Of a stretch of 64,000 bases of DNA, positions 43,396 to 56,225 are shown piece after piece. Every line of letters starts with the position of its first letter. The stretch's first letter is position 1. Origin of the DNA: Paramyrothecium sp. XJ0827 (Eukaryota; Ascomycota; Sordariomycetes; Hypocreales; Stachybotryaceae); contig JAJFPB010000012.1 of the NCBI GenBank assembly GCA_020881915.1, forward strand, positions 868,001 through 932,000, given 5' to 3'. A model generated the notes under the pieces. It was not told where the DNA came from. It ran no database searches and saw nothing but the letters and a program-made list of their open reading frames with translations. A program made the translations under genes and the position numbers.

Positions 43396-46300
43396 TTACC
43401 ATGGGCGCGGCCCAAACTTTCCGAGGATTGAAATCTCAGGCACCTCCCAGACGCTCCAATCTGACGCTTTCTCGGGAACGCCGAATGGTTTCAGTGCGGC
43501 CAAGCGCATGCTAAAGCGAGTTCAGTCACACTCGCCACTTGTGAAGGAAGAGAATTCGAGGAAGATACTCACGTATAGTTGCCAGGCTCGAGTTGTGTTT
43601 TGTTGGCGAGCATTCCATGCCACTGGAAGGTACTTCGGTATTGTCCGTAAACTCCGTTGCGGTTCAGATCGTACAGGGGGAAAGGGATCGAATCGGTTGG
43701 GTCCGCGTCGAAAGCGAACTGGCTCCACCAGCGACTGGCGGAATGCCTCCAGTATGCTACAGAGCCAACAAAGCCCTTCTCGCCAACTTGGGGTGGGTAT
43801 GACCACGAAGATTCTTCCCATCCCGATTCAAAAATCTATGAGACATTAATGACTTGCAACGGTTTCCGGCAGCTGAAGAGCTTGGAAGTCGAAGCCCCCA
43901 AGACCAGCCGGGCACGAAGATTTGGGGAGGTTACTCACATCCCACCGTAGCTCTCTAGTTGCCCACTTGATTTGGATGGATGTGTAAAGCCAGTCTTCTT
44001 CAAGGCCCCAGACCTCGTTTGTCCAACTGACACCATTAGTTATCCAGTCTTGCTTCATGTCTGCAACGAATCATGAATTTACCTTGGCTTTTCGTGGATG
44101 GTCAACCAGTCGATGGAGTGGCGCGCTTCAGAGTCCTTCATGTACATGTTCCTCATTTGCTCCTTCAAGTCGGATCCGAGACCTTGATATCGTCAGCCAT
44201 CTTCATCATAACCAGCACGAACTTCAACTCACCCATGTACGGAACTGCGAGTGATTCATTCTTGCTGTTGTTGATCAAGACCTTTCCACTGTATAGAGGC
44301 AATGAGAAGCTCTCGAAGACTGGTCGCTCAAACTTAAAGCTATCGTGCCACTTATCAGATATAGTCCTTTCACAATTCTTTGCAAAGTGTTTTCAGCACT
44401 TACCTTACTGCCTTCGATTCGCCCGGCTGCAAAGTGAGGCTTGGTGGCAGATTGACATCGACGGGCATATCGACAAGCTCGAGATCGTACAAAGTTCTAA
44501 TTCGAGGCGAATTGAATCCATCGTCCTCAGGCCACAGTATCTCGAACCCTTTAGACGGCTTGACAGAAAAGTTGTACTCGAGGGCCTCATCTCCTTCATT
44601 GTGCAGAACAACCTCATGCGTAGAGACAAAATTGGCCGTGTCGCTTAGCGCAATGGGCTCAAATTCCAACGTCGTCGTGTAGTTGATGACCTTGAAGGCA
44701 TCAATCAAGCCGGTGCCGACCTGTGGTGGCGGCGCGTACTCGTCAACTTCGGTATCCCACCACTTGACATCGTTCCCGCTAGCTCTGATCCGGCTCGCGA
44801 GCTTCTTGGCCCATTCGGGCCCATGTACACTCCGGCCACCGTTCAGCCCGACGTACAAGGCGGCCACACCGGCAACGTATGGGGCAGCCATGCTGGTACC
44901 ATCAAATGTTGCCCACTGACCGTCCAGGTACGTGCTGTAGATCTCGCCACCGGGCGCTGCAATGTCGGGCTTGAACTCGAGCTCGTTGAGACCACCCCAT
45001 GTGGTGAAGTAGCTGGCGCGGGAAGCAAAAGCCCAAGGCAAGCCCACAATCTCGTCCAGGCCTTTAGAGAAGTCAACCGTGACCTTGGCCCCGGCAGCAA
45101 CGGCCTTGACAATAGCCTCGCCCGAATAATCCTCGATCAATGCCACGATGGTCTCGTACGAGTCTTGCTGGAATTGAGCAAGCGGCAGTTCGTTATTGTA
45201 GATGAGGATCTCATACGCGCCCAGGGCGGCCAGGTTAGCCTGCTTTGTGGCGACTGGGCAGCCTCCGCGGCGCACAAGAGGAATTTTGCCCGTGAAGTTG
45301 TAGTGTCCTTCAGGGAATGGCTGACAAGCATCGTCGGCAATGCTCGTGTCCAGGCTCGTGGGAACGATCGGCCAATCAACTATTTGGTCACTGAAATACA
45401 TGATTGACGGAATATAACCCACAATACTCGTGTTGCGGCGGCAATTTTGTTGGAAGTTGACTCTGAAACTAGGAGCAGGAGACACTTCATTTGCGGTCGA
45501 TGCCACGGCCAGCACGTTCTTGCCGGAAGATCCGCTGGAACCGTAAAATGGCCCGATCTCGCCGCTATTACCGGCCGAAATGGTGACGAGCACACCTTGA
45601 TCCACGATACGGGAGGCTACGACAGCCCAAGCATTGTCTGCCCAGCCATTGGCTCCACCTAGAGGAATTTAGTCAGTAGAAATCCATCAGGGTGTGTCAT
45701 TACAGGGCTATACCTATGCTTGCCGAGATGATATCAACCTGTGCTTGTTAGAGAGGTTAACAGAGAGCGAGCCGGCAGTTATACTTACACCGTCCTCATA
45801 TGCCCTCAGAAACGCATCAATCAGTGTCACATCATCCGTGTAGCCCTAAAGTTCCCTGCATAAGCCTTCCAAGGTATGATTCGAAGAGGCGGTCACTTAC
45901 CGATTGGGAAAAGACCTTGTAGGCGTACAAAGTGGCCTTGGGCGCAACACCAGTAAATCTAGGATGGAAGTCAGTATCAGATGGAGCGGCTCAGGAATGA
46001 ATCGAACGCGACCTGTCGGATTGGCCAGCTACAATGCCGGCTACGTGAGTGCCGTGGCCCTGGATGTCCAGTGGATCATCATCTGGTACCTTCTCCTCAA
46101 CATCCGGCCAAGCTAGACTCATCAGCAAGATCCACCGGGCGTAGTTGAAGAGAGCGCCTTACTCCCATCGCCAACAAAATCGTAGCCTCCAGCTACCTTG
46201 AAGCCCTCACCATAGCCACCACCAAGCTGTAAATTTGGCATGTCAGTTGATACGAGGGACTTGGTGAATTCTGCCATTTATTCTTCTCGCCAGCCTGTTC

Positions 46301-46896
46301 GTTGGCTCATCTCAGGGATTTACCAAAGAACGGGAAAACACATTGTAGGTATTGAGATCACTTACAGCAGGGTGAGAGTAAAAAATGCCCGTGTCAACAA
46401 TGGCGACTTTAGCACCTTCGCCGAAAATGCCACGCTCGTGCAATCCAGATACTCGAGTGAGGTGATGGCTCGAATAGTTGGCCGAGTTCGCGTCGTCGCT
46501 AAATGACTTGGTGATATTGCCGGGGTCAAGGTAGACGAGTCTGTTCTGCCAGACTTTTGCAACTTGAGGGAGCTTCAACAGGTCATCCGCGGTATAGTCA
46601 ACAGTCTCGACTGCGGCGCCGGAGAAGATGTCGGTCTCATATGTCTTGAGGACTTCCACATCGACATCTTTCAAGGGTGCAGATCCCCTTAGATTGGCGC
46701 CAGTCTGTTATTTACTCAATCGGTCAACAAGGCCCTTGGGTGCAAATGACACTGGTCAGCTAACCTTGACATATTCGACAATGTAGCGCTTGGACTCTAG
46801 CTGTGTCCCATTAGCCTCCTGGGCCCTCCGTCCTAATTGGCCGGAGGCGAGCCCTAGGAGATGGGAAGTAAGAGCAAGTGTCGCAGCGGCACGCAT
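43396..46896 (-). CDS. Subtilisin-like serine protease, Vpr/Pr1C type with PA domain
   Basis: Thirteen exons (46896-46765, 46704-46366, 46226-46163, 46112-46013, 45958-45901, 45845-45789, 45738-45714, 45658-44404, 44339-44233, 44182-44083, 44026-43939, 43835-43573, 43510-43396) sum to 900 residues with no frame conflict. A signal peptide (LALTSHLLGLASG) precedes an I9-like propeptide. The triad is Asp in VAIVDTGIF (about 148), His in GHGTHVAG (about 198) and Ser in DGTSMAAPYVAG (about 520); SAGNSG supplies the oxyanion Asn. A PA insert (RRGGCPVATKQANLAALGA) separates His and Ser, and a beta-rich Fn3-like C-terminus follows. It is secreted and degrades extracellular or host cuticle protein; Metarhizium Pr1C has this layout. 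The 25-bp exon 7 is easily missed. Confidence 0.93.
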
Positions 46897-48403
46897 TTGG
46901 GCGATACTGGAGGCTTGACAATGCCTATTTCGCGACGACGGGCATTCTTTGATATAGGAGGATGTTTCGGGGCAAACTAACCCGCCAATTGAGCACTTGG
47001 CGTTCAGCACCCCGAGTATCTGAATACGAGCTGCAATAGATAAAGCACCTGATATTGGATGCACCTATACGAGAAGGGTGCGGTGTGCCTCTATTCTCCT
47101 GCCGCCTTGGGATAGTCTACAGCCACACAAATTAGCTCAATCTGCCGGGGGTTGTGCTTGGTCCATGTCCATCAACCGCAATGGAATCCACCGCAAAACA
47201 ATGAATGGCGACAATACCACCTGACAGCTGCAGTCGGTACTAGCCTTACCTTGGCATCTTGCATGGCGTGACTGGGCCTAGATCTATAGCAAAATCGGAG
47301 AGCGTGGCTCGACCCAACCACTCAGGGTAAGGCACCCATGTACAATTTGGCTAGTTGGGCTTTGTCGCATTCATAGGGACGGCATGGATTTCGGCATTAT
47401 AGGGCCTATCCGCCGGTTTACAATACTGGTGAGATTCTTTTTGGGAATGCTTTGGAGTTGCGCAGTTCATCAAGATGCGCGACCCCGGATTGAAAGAAGG
47501 GAAGCCTTGCCCCACAGACCATTGCTAGTGTTGATGCAATCCATCCTGGTTGTCTTCACATCCTTGTGGACCCATCACGGTGTGAGACTTAAGACGCACG
47601 GGATTGAAGAGATTGCGAGAACCATGATGTGCAGGATTCGTTGATCGCGAAACACACTTACCACATGTTCTTTCAATTCTGGACTAGCATCAAGCGATGA
47701 TAAACAAAGCAGGCCCACGACCTGGAAGGAAGAAGAGGATCCCTTCCAGCCCGCCGCATCCACATCTCATCCTTCGCTTCCATGTATTTTTGATTCCACA
47801 CGATATCAGGGTCCATAGACGACCAATCTCAGATAAGGAGTAAAAGCGAATGTTCAAGCTTGGGCTTTCTTTCTGTTCCTGAATCCCCCCATGCCACTCT
47901 CTCCTTTATCGACGGTCAGCCAAGTAGCAGAGATGTGGCAGAGATGCGAGTGAGTCAACCAAGCCAGCACCGTCTGTTCTTTGTACGTGAGCGTGGATAT
48001 GATGATGGCATTTATGGGTTTCATGGGCATGATCGAACGATAACTACCAAAAATCGGAAAGACACGTTGGGGCCCGCCCGAGACATCATTAACTTTGCCA
48101 GATGAGGAAGTACCGGCACATTGCGTATCGTATAATTAAGTCCAAACCAGTGGTCAACAACTGGCACAAAAGCAACAGACTGGACATATTCCAACGAGGC
48201 ATACCGATGCTCGGGCAGCGGTGCTACGCAAATCATCCTGCTCGTCGCAAAAAATCCAATCATTCGCAGCTAGTTTTCCCAAACATATATGGAACTCATG
48301 ATGAGTTGTGGCATTTTCACGGGTGAATTCATGACGCACAAGAGGGAAATTAGAGCAGGAGGGATAAAAAAAAGACCAGCTGATTCGTATCAGTTATAGG
48401 AAT
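46897..48403. other. Upstream region of subtilisin, no other gene
   Basis: 1.5 kb with short frames only. The proximal part should be the subtilisin promoter. Confidence 0.4.
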
Positions 48404-48488
48404 AGCCCGATGCGGGGGTCGAACCCGCAACCTTGAGATTTCGTGTACTCCTAAGAGTCTCACGCTCTACCGATTGAGCTAACCGGGC
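48404..48488 (-). tRNA. tRNA-Lys (anticodon CTT) with 12-nt intron
   Basis: The reverse strand starts GCCCGGTTAGCTCAATCGG and ends GCATCGGGC. The acceptor stem pairs GCCCGGT with ATCGGGC, with a G-T pair. The anticodon stem TGAGA/TCTCA encloses CTCTTA plus a 12-nt insert GGAGTACACGAA plus A, so the anticodon is CTT (Lys, codon AAG) with the intron at the canonical site after base 37. The T loop is GTTCGACCC. Confidence 0.93.
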
Positions 48489-49607
48489 AGGTTCGCTCTT
48501 GCTGATCACGTGGTATTCGGACCACGTATTGTGACTTATGTTGTCTTTGCGCTCTTTAACCATGTGCAATCGCCCAGAGTGTTCTGAAGCAACTGGTTCT
48601 AGAGGTCTGTGTACACGACGACAAAGTCCCCACAGGGCGTAAACACAAGGCGTGGATATTTACTCATGCTTGAGCATCTATCTCTGAATCCTTCCATTCA
48701 GGTACATGCAAATCCAACAATTTCCATTACTTGCCTACACGACTGCACTGAAGAGGCCTACCCTATAGCTATCCTCCGTGGAGCCAGAGCCGGGAATGTC
48801 GCTCTACGAGCGAATTGGTAATTGGATTAGTTAACGGACGTGGAGCAATACAAGCTCTGATCCATTCCAGGCTTGCAGCTTACGGTTCGAATCGATTATC
48901 GCGCTCTTTTCCTCCCATGCTCCGCGAAGTGGTTGTCTAGATGACTGTGGAGAACACAGAACTTTCCCAAACATCAAAACTTGCGCTTTCAATCTGCTCT
49001 GTTTTGGTTTCCTCTCCCGCTTATCCCGTGATACGAACGGCAGTTTTTCGAAAAGAAAAGATCAAGAAAGAAAGACGTGTTTATTTTCCATATTGTGTCC
49101 CTTCTTTTCCCTTTTTTCTTGGGTATCAAATTTTACGTTATATTTTTCCTTTTGTTTTAGAGAACTGCAATGAGGTTCTAATTCGTTTAGGAAAACACGT
49201 CGAACCATTTCTTTAGAACAGGCTGTTCATGCCGACGCTGATCCATGAGGAGAGCCGCACTGCCAAACGTCTTCAAGCCAACCTTCAGTGAAGACGCTAT
49301 GTGGGACTCTAGATCGGAGCCATGACAAAGCGGAGGCCGCGGAGTCCGTTTCTTCTAGTTGGGTTTTAGATCCACATTCTTTTGCCAGTGATGTTCCCAT
49401 GAATGATGATGTCTGATCCTGCTCACAAAGCTTCCGACAATCGATTTGGAGTAATCTGTACAGGTCATTTCATTGCTCATCGTCCTGAGACCATCCTGCA
49501 GCCTCCTGCAGCATCTGGTCCCACCCCAGACTTCCATCTGCCGAGTGCCTCTCGCCGAGCTTCCTTTCCGCTAGTGGAACAAGGATTAGGGTCCAAAAGT
49601 GCTCAAA
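48489..49607. other. Intergenic, nothing recognised
   Basis: Just over 1.1 kb. An AT-rich stretch with poly-T occurs around 49060-49160. The last few hundred bp presumably are the promoter of the Zn2Cys6 gene at 49608. Confidence 0.4.
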
Positions 49608-52005
49608 ATGTCGGCGTCAACTTATCCAGCCCCATCCGGAGATTTGGCACCAAAAGCGGTGGGTTTCCAGATGCCGTTTCATCCACTGCTGTCGCCATGC
49701 AACGGGCTAATATAGACAATAGTGTGAAGAATGCCGTCGAAGAAAGGTAAAGTGACCTCGCGCGCTGCTTTGCTGCTGCAAATGCGTGCGCCGCTAACCT
49801 CGCTTTTGCTGCCCTCTAGATCCGGTGTGACAGAGTCTATCCTTGCGGACCATGTCGTACCGCTGGGCATACCTGCTACTTCAGTTCGAAGATGCATTTG
49901 CGCGACCCTCGACAACGCATTCTTGTCTCACGATCCTAGTACGTTACGAAGGCCCCCGAGCACGAACCGTGCGTGGCGCCTGCCATTGTGTCTAATTTGG
50001 GCATGTAGTGAGCAGAAGATGGATAGTCTGGATGACCGATTAAAAAGCATCGAAGATACTTTGAAGACTCTATGCAACTCTGCCTCCCTGAGCCGCGAAT
50101 CGAGTGCGGTACCTACACCGGAATCACTCAATTCGGGGGAGAAGCCGTTTAGCGGGCTCCCTTCTCCTCAAAGCCACCATGACGACAGCCTACTACTCAA
50201 TGCAGAGCATACCTTGAAAGCCCAGACTCTCCACGTCGGCGAGTTCCTTGACCAAGTTGTCTCGAACGGGCTACAGGGCCAGCTCAACTCATCAACGACC
50301 GGCGCAGTGACACACCTTCGTCGGTTGCTCAACACGCAGCGTCGAGGCTCTCATAGCTACAGTCAACGCTTTCCTCTGCAGCAGCCAATTCCCAAATCAC
50401 TGCATCAGCTTCCCCTGCCTCCAAAGGACCTGGTCATGACAGCGCTCCAGGAAGCGTACAGTCAGTCACACGTTGCATTTGGCCGCAGTCCACTGCTAAT
50501 CTATCGCAACAGAACATCAACCTACGCTCTTCACCTACAACATGGCCTTGGTCAGCATAGATAATTTTGCCGCCCTCTGCGAAGCTGTGTATTCTTCGCC
50601 CCAGTCCGCCTCCCATGCAGAGCTGACGCTCATCCACGCCGGTTTGTATTACTTGTTTGTCGAGCAGGAAAGTTTTGGCTCTGTGAAGTCATCAGAACAC
50701 GATTACACTGCAATTGCGAAAGGCTGCCAGGCGAACCTAGAGACTTGCATAAGCCAGTTTCCGCTCTTCCTTACAGCCTCAGCGCGCCAAGTTCAGGCTC
50801 TACTCCTCTCTGTCGGTATTCACCACACAATGCCACGCAGTGGTTACTAATACTACTGTCAACAGGTTTTCTATGCTATTGATTCGTGCTGGCCTTCTAT
50901 AGCATGGCAGTTGAACTCAACCGCCGCGCAGCTCTGCCAGACTGGTCGCTTCCACCGGCTCAACGAATCCGACGACGCTGACACTGCCAACACAAAATCA
51001 ACACTTTTCTGGCAGGTCAGTATTCTGGACCAATGTCTCAGTTTAAGGCTGGGTCGCTCCACTGTAATCCAGGAGTCGGAAATCACAATTCCGCGAGACT
51101 TGAAATTGGCCGGTATGGACCAAATGGAGAAAACATCGATACCACGAATCTGGATGATTACGAGCCCACTTCGCGCGCGGGCGTATAAGGAACTGTGAGT
51201 AAACTTACTGCTGATGAAAGAAGAAACTTTTCTAAACTCCCATAAGGTTCAGTCCAGCGGCCTTGACACGGTCGCCCTCCGATCTAAGTGCGATCGCCAC
51301 TAACTTTGAGATCGAGGCTCAACAAATCGAGCTGGAAATGTCACTCATTCGACAAGAGGCATTTATGGACCTCAAGCCTTCTGGCCCCGTGGGCCTGAAC
51401 AACCTCTTGATCATGAGCAGCTTTGTACAGTTCTACGTCACACTCACTCTTATTTATCGAAAGGTGGAGACTCCCCAAGGGGCTGCGAGCCAGTTCTGCG
51501 ACTTGTGCCTTGAGGCGGCACGGAACGCAATTACGTGCCATCAAGATACAGTACAGGTACTAAGCTCGGCAACCCTATATTGCAGAATTTACGTCCATTG
51601 GTAGGCTTGACAACCCGCCACTTTGCCCACACCGTTGTTGACTGAGCTATTAGGACCCTGATGCTCACACCATTTGCACCCTTTTTCGTCTTGTTCTGCC
51701 ACTTCATGGAGACATTGGAGGAGCGTGACTTGGAGCTCCTCCAAAGCTTCACCACCTCCCTGGAGATGCTCAGAAAGGCATCCAACACAGCCGAGAAGCT
51801 TCATCAAATCTGCAAGGCCATGTGCGACGTGGCCTGCGCCTACAAGGATGATGTTTCTCCACAACAACCATACGAAGGTTTCAGCGACGAGTTTGACGTG
51901 TACTTGACCCAATTTGGACTTATGCCTCACGATCTAGCACCGATGTACGATGAGTCGGCAGAGAGGTCAGATTGGTATTTTGGTGATCGGTCAATGTTTG
52001 ATTGA
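49608..52005 (+). CDS. Zn2Cys6 transcription factor with fungal-specific regulatory domain
   Basis: Eight exons (49608-49658, 49723-49746, 49820-49938, 50009-50460, 50513-50811, 50866-51194, 51247-51600, 51654-52005) give 659 residues and close in frame. The zinc cluster is assembled from exons 2 and 3, the former only 24 bp: CEECRRRK then IRCDRVYPCGPCRTAGHTC, spacing C-x2-C-x6-C-x5-C-x2-C-x6-C. A coiled segment KMDSLDDRLKSIEDTLKTL follows, as in dimerising factors. The Fungal_trans part has LFTYNMALVSIDNFAALCEAV, HAGLYYLF and, across the last intron, YVHWTLMLTPFAPFFVLFCH. It is a nuclear regulator with unknown targets. The long frame overlapping exons 1-4 in another reading is spurious. Confidence 0.9.
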
Positions 52006-52327
52006 CAGGGCCCAAACAGTGCAGTCTGTACAACCGCAAAGGTCAGACCCCAAACAGTTTTTCGTGCTCAACTTGTCTATTCTAACCAAATTTTCTAGGT
52101 TGGAATATGTACGGTGCTTACTCTATGATCCTTGGTGCTGCCACTAGAGAAAAATCTGGTACTGGAAGAAGTCACGTCTGAAGCTCAGACGATCCATCAA
52201 TCTTTAGGGAAAAAGCGATCATTGCAGGGCAAGGACAATCGAACACTATCTAAAATATTGTATGACTGATGAAAAAAATTAGAAAGCTAGGGTGAAATAT
52301 TAGATTCTGGTATGATTAGGATTATTA
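52006..52327. other. Convergent 3-prime region
   Basis: The ends of the Zn2Cys6 gene and the Crh gene face each other here. No coding signal; locally AT-rich. Confidence 0.4.
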
Positions 52328-53490
52328 TCAAGTAAGACTAAGGCCTTCAAGCAATGGCAACAACGCAAGAACCAAAAAAGCCAATACCATGTGAGAAGAA
52401 GACAAGATGGCGTTCGTAATTGCCCCGTTTGGCACGATCTAAGAGGGTGTGCTCGCGGGCAGACGAGTTGCAGTCGCTGATCCGGTTACCAAGATGGTAT
52501 TTGCTAGAGCGCCGACTGAAGCTGGTACAATCGAAAAACTCGAAGGCAAAGACGATATTGTGTTTGAATCATCCATAAATGCTGCATTGTCTCTGCTTGC
52601 CTTGACGGACGGAGAGCCCTACCTGATAATTTTGATGCTCTCCCGCGACCCGCTCTTGTCGCCATAGATATACTCCTTGACACTGGTGTCACAAGGAACA
52701 TCTCCGCCGGCGTAATCGATGACGGAGATAGACTTGTACCAAGCATTGAATGGTGCGTTTTGAAAATTGACAAGGCCGCCGGCCCACTTAATGGTACCCT
52801 CCGCATTACCGGGGAGACCGGCAACCCAGGTGCCCAGCTTGACTTCCATGGGCGTCTGGGGAAATCGAGCTCCGCCTCGAGCGTCTTCGTACCTCAGAGT
52901 ACGCACAATCGCCCCATCGATGAGCCAGTCGATCTTCTTAGGAGTCCAGTCAATGACATACTTATGGAATGTAGCGAGCGGCGCCGCAACGGCATGGAAC
53001 GCTCCGCGATCGTACGTCGTCGTGTCACCTTTTCCGAAATAGTTTGACTGGACCTGGGCGTTATCTCCACCGAGCCATTCCCAGTCGATCTCATCCAGGT
53101 CTGCTGATTGAAGCACCACCGAAGTGACCACGCCTTGTCCAGGACTAGCCATTAACTCGACCTCAAGACGGCCGAAGAAGATGTATTTACTGCAGGCAAT
53201 AGTCGGGGCCTGCTTATCGTTCTTGATCCCAAATAGGGCGCCATTCTTGTCGTAGGTGATTGAAGTCCCAGCCAGGACGTTGAAGTCATTGCACTTTCCC
53301 TGGCTAAAGTCATGATTGATACGGACATTGCCGAGAGCGGGTTCAGCAGGACAAGCTGTCATGCATGTTAGATATTCTGGCTTTATTACCTTCACCAATG
53401 ATACATACACTTCTCCAATGGGTTGCAGTCAGTAAAGGCCTGACCCATGCTGGGAGCAATAAGGGCAAAAATTGCCGTTAACTTCCACAT
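52328..53490 (-). CDS. GPI-anchored GH16 Crh-type chitin-glucan transglycosidase
   Basis: Four exons (53490-53409, 53355-52623, 52592-52490, 52438-52328) give 342 residues. A signal peptide (KLTAIFALIAPSMGQA) is followed by the CNPLEKSCPAEPALG element of Crh proteins. The catalytic motif DEIDWEWLG has the E-I-D-x-E arrangement of GH16 nucleophile and acid/base. TPMEVKLGTWVAG and WAGG are also family-like. The enzyme acts in the wall, linking chitin to beta-glucan. The last intron removes an in-frame TAG and joins a short Ser-rich spacer to a hydrophobic GPI tail (MVLAFLVLALLPLLEG). Without that intron the protein would end early and lose its anchor. Confidence 0.9.
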
Positions 53491-54342
53491 GGCGTTCCCG
53501 TTTTACTGTTCCTTGTGGTATAGGCGAATGATGATGTGTTTGAGGAGCCAGGTAACTAGGGCGATCCCACAAACTATAGACTGTGGACGGCCTTGCAGGC
53601 AGCGAGTGTCGGGTGTTGGAAAGTAAACGCGAGGATTTGAGCGAAGGATGAGCAGGCTTAGCAAGAAGCCAAGTAGAAAGCGAATGAGGTGGACTTGACC
53701 ATCACCTAGGATGAGGGGTCGGCCGCATATTGGACGTCCTTGGGCTTTTAACACACCCGCGGTCAAGGTGAGTTTGGCGTTGCCAAGAGTAACTAGGTAA
53801 GCTTTCCGGATACGATCCGCGGATCATACGAGAAGTTAAGCTATGCGATCCATCACCGGGGCATGGGCTCAGGCGGCTTTGGAATTAGTCTTTGCATTAC
53901 AGGCTACGGGATCTCGGCAAGGACTCCACTGCACGGATTGTGCGGAGTGCAGTATCCCTACCGCTGCGATGCACGACATGGAGTTTCCCATCGACGGGGT
54001 CGCCCTTTGGCGAGACTCCCCGCAAGGGTCTAGTGTTGCTTACTTGCCCAAGCGGGCAATCATGACGGCAAGACGTGCTTGGCCGCCATTGACGAGGGTT
54101 TCCGCCATGTCGTGCGATTCGCTGCTCGCCGGTCAGGCGGCATTCGTGGCCCGCAACATCAGCATTGGCGGTTCACGCTACTCCGGAGAGAAAGTTTATT
54201 TGGCCAAGGCGCTGGCCTAGAATCGAGTTTGATTCAGCCGTGGTGGCCCACACTGGTAGTGACGGGCCTGGTGGTCTGAGTGGACGAAATATTGGTATGG
54301 CGCTTAATTAGCTCGTGCCGTATACCCGCCATCTTCGGGGCC
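53491..54342. other. Promoter of Crh gene and unassigned DNA
   Basis: The frames at 53503-54279 show no domain. The first several hundred bp upstream of 53490 are presumably the Crh promoter. Confidence 0.4.
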
Positions 54343-56225
54343 TCAGTTGGGGCCTTCCTGATTGCCTGGCACGTCCTTGAGATGGAGATCGCGGAAGCAG
54401 GACAGCCAGTCGCTGTTGTCGGCGATGGTTTGATCCCAGGGGTCAACCAAGCCGAACATGATCCTACTCGCCTCATCCTGGAAAATCCTGTCGGTCGGGA
54501 TCTCGCCGAGCCTCATCTGCTCTTGGGCGTAATGGCAGATGTGGAGGGCCAAGACCTCGGGGAACGTCATCGAGCATTGTGTCTTTGTTGACAGGGTCTG
54601 AGGGTTCTTGTTGTGCTGTCGCCTCGGGCGATGGTTCCAAGCCTGATGGACGTTCTCTATCCCACACCCCTACACTCCTGATCAGATGCTTGCTGAATTT
54701 GCGACAGATGATCCTTCGTGCCATGGCTACTGACAGAAAACTGGATCAAAGCTCGCGACTCTGGTCCGATTAGGTACGGGGGCATCGCACCCATGACTTC
54801 GGCCGCAATGTCCGGCTCGAAACAATGCTCTCCTTTCCAATCATCCATCGTCGCGCCCTTGCGAGAATGTTTTGCCAGATGGTCAACCCGCTGTTGCCAC
54901 ATATCCATATGGATATTGTAGAAGCCACACTTCGACGATATAGGCGGGCCTTCAACTTTCCAGAAATATTTATGGGCATCGTGTTTACGTAGTGTCCAAG
55001 CCGAAGGTGTTGAACGAGGTGATCCTTCCGGTTGAAGATGGGCGTTTGCCCGTCCACCTCGCAGTGGCCGTGGTTATGAGTCTTGAGATGCTCTACCCCG
55101 GGATCCAGTAAGTTGCAGTACGAACAGTTAGCCCTGCCAGTATCGGCAGAAACAACCACGCCGCCAAATGGCGTACAACGCCAACCTGCAGGTTCAGGTG
55201 CACCCTCTTTTCGTGCCTCGCCCAGTCATATTTGCTCTTGAAGGAATCGCAGCAGAAGGTGCACGGAAAGGCCGTCTTAATCTCATGCTTTCCCTGCACT
55301 CTTGTAGTCGCCCGGATTCGTTTCGCCACACGTCCACGGGCGCGATTTGGGACTCCATGAAAGTTCGCCGACCTGGCGGACGCGTTGGAGACCGTGGAGC
55401 AGCTCGTCCCGCTGCCTAGACTGGACGTGGACCTTGTGCGGCTAGCACCACGCGGGCTGTTGAGGCTATCAGCAGACGAGCGGGTGCGTAATCGTGTCTG
55501 TCTCAAGGCATTGGCAATATCGGACAAGGCGGCCGGCTCGGTTTCCGGAGGTGAATCTCGCCACCTCTCCATCGGATCCAATTCCTGGTCATCTGTTGGC
55601 TGCGAAGCTAGAATATCAGTCGGTAATCGGAGAGTCGGTTGATACGGTGGATTGCGCAAGTAGCGGCTTCGTCGCCGCGGGAGGCCAGGAAGTTGATTGT
55701 CCAGCACGGGCACAAACTGATAGTTATCAGCAGTATTATTCCCTGCTATCCATCCTGCCGAGCTTTCATCTTCGCCTTCTGTTCCAGCATGAAGCGCATT
55801 GTTCTGTGTAGTATTCGCTTGTGATAGTTCAGGTGTCTGCCACCAATGATTTGGGCCCAGATTTGGATTAACTATGAATGAGGATCCGTTGACGTCGGGA
55901 ATCATCGCTTCAGCGTGATTGGGCAGCTGCTCAGACAATGGTTGCTGATTTGGCGAAATGTTAGTATTGCAATTGCCACAATGATGACACTGGGACGAAG
56001 GGAGAATATGGCTTGGTGGGAGTTGATGCGGCGAGCTGTTGGCCCTGTTGTCCGTTTGCGTAGGAAGGCCAAGGCGGGCAAAGTCGAGGTCTGAGAATCT
56101 CATGACTGCTCTGTCAACGTCTTGTTGCTAGTATACCGTTCAATAAAATGCTTACTGTCTCCCTCAACATCATCTCGGGCAGACAACGGGTGCTGGGCGC
56201 TCGTAGCTTTATCGGACGATGCCAT
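54343..56225 (-). pseudogene. C2H2 zinc-finger transcription factor broken by several frameshifts
   Basis: Start ATG at 56225 with a first intron (about 56109-56155) is normal, and the Ser/Pro-rich N-terminal 340 residues are open. A C2H2 finger follows: FPCTFCCDSFKSKYDWARHEKRVH. After that the homologous sequence continues in different frames. Shifts lie near 55184 (HLNLQ to WRCTPFGG), 54968 (NTMPI to FWKVEGPP), 54665 (ASDQECRG to WDRERPSG) and 54565 (DTMLDD to FPEVLALH). The later pieces, including DHLVQHLRLGHYVN and VDHLAKHSRKGATMDDWKGEH, match the common fungal family of C2H2 proteins with DxWKGEHCF motifs. None of the shifts coincides with an obvious intron. Four single-base shifts over 600 bp argue for an inactive gene, although assembly indels are possible. 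Confidence 0.7.

Noticed and set aside
49403..50564. Long plus-strand frames in two registers over the start of the 49.6-kb regulator
   Set aside because: Splicing evidence places the real exons in a different register, with an ideal zinc cluster.
53843..54279. 125-codon frame upstream of the Crh gene
   Set aside because: No domain and no intron or start support; lies in promoter DNA.
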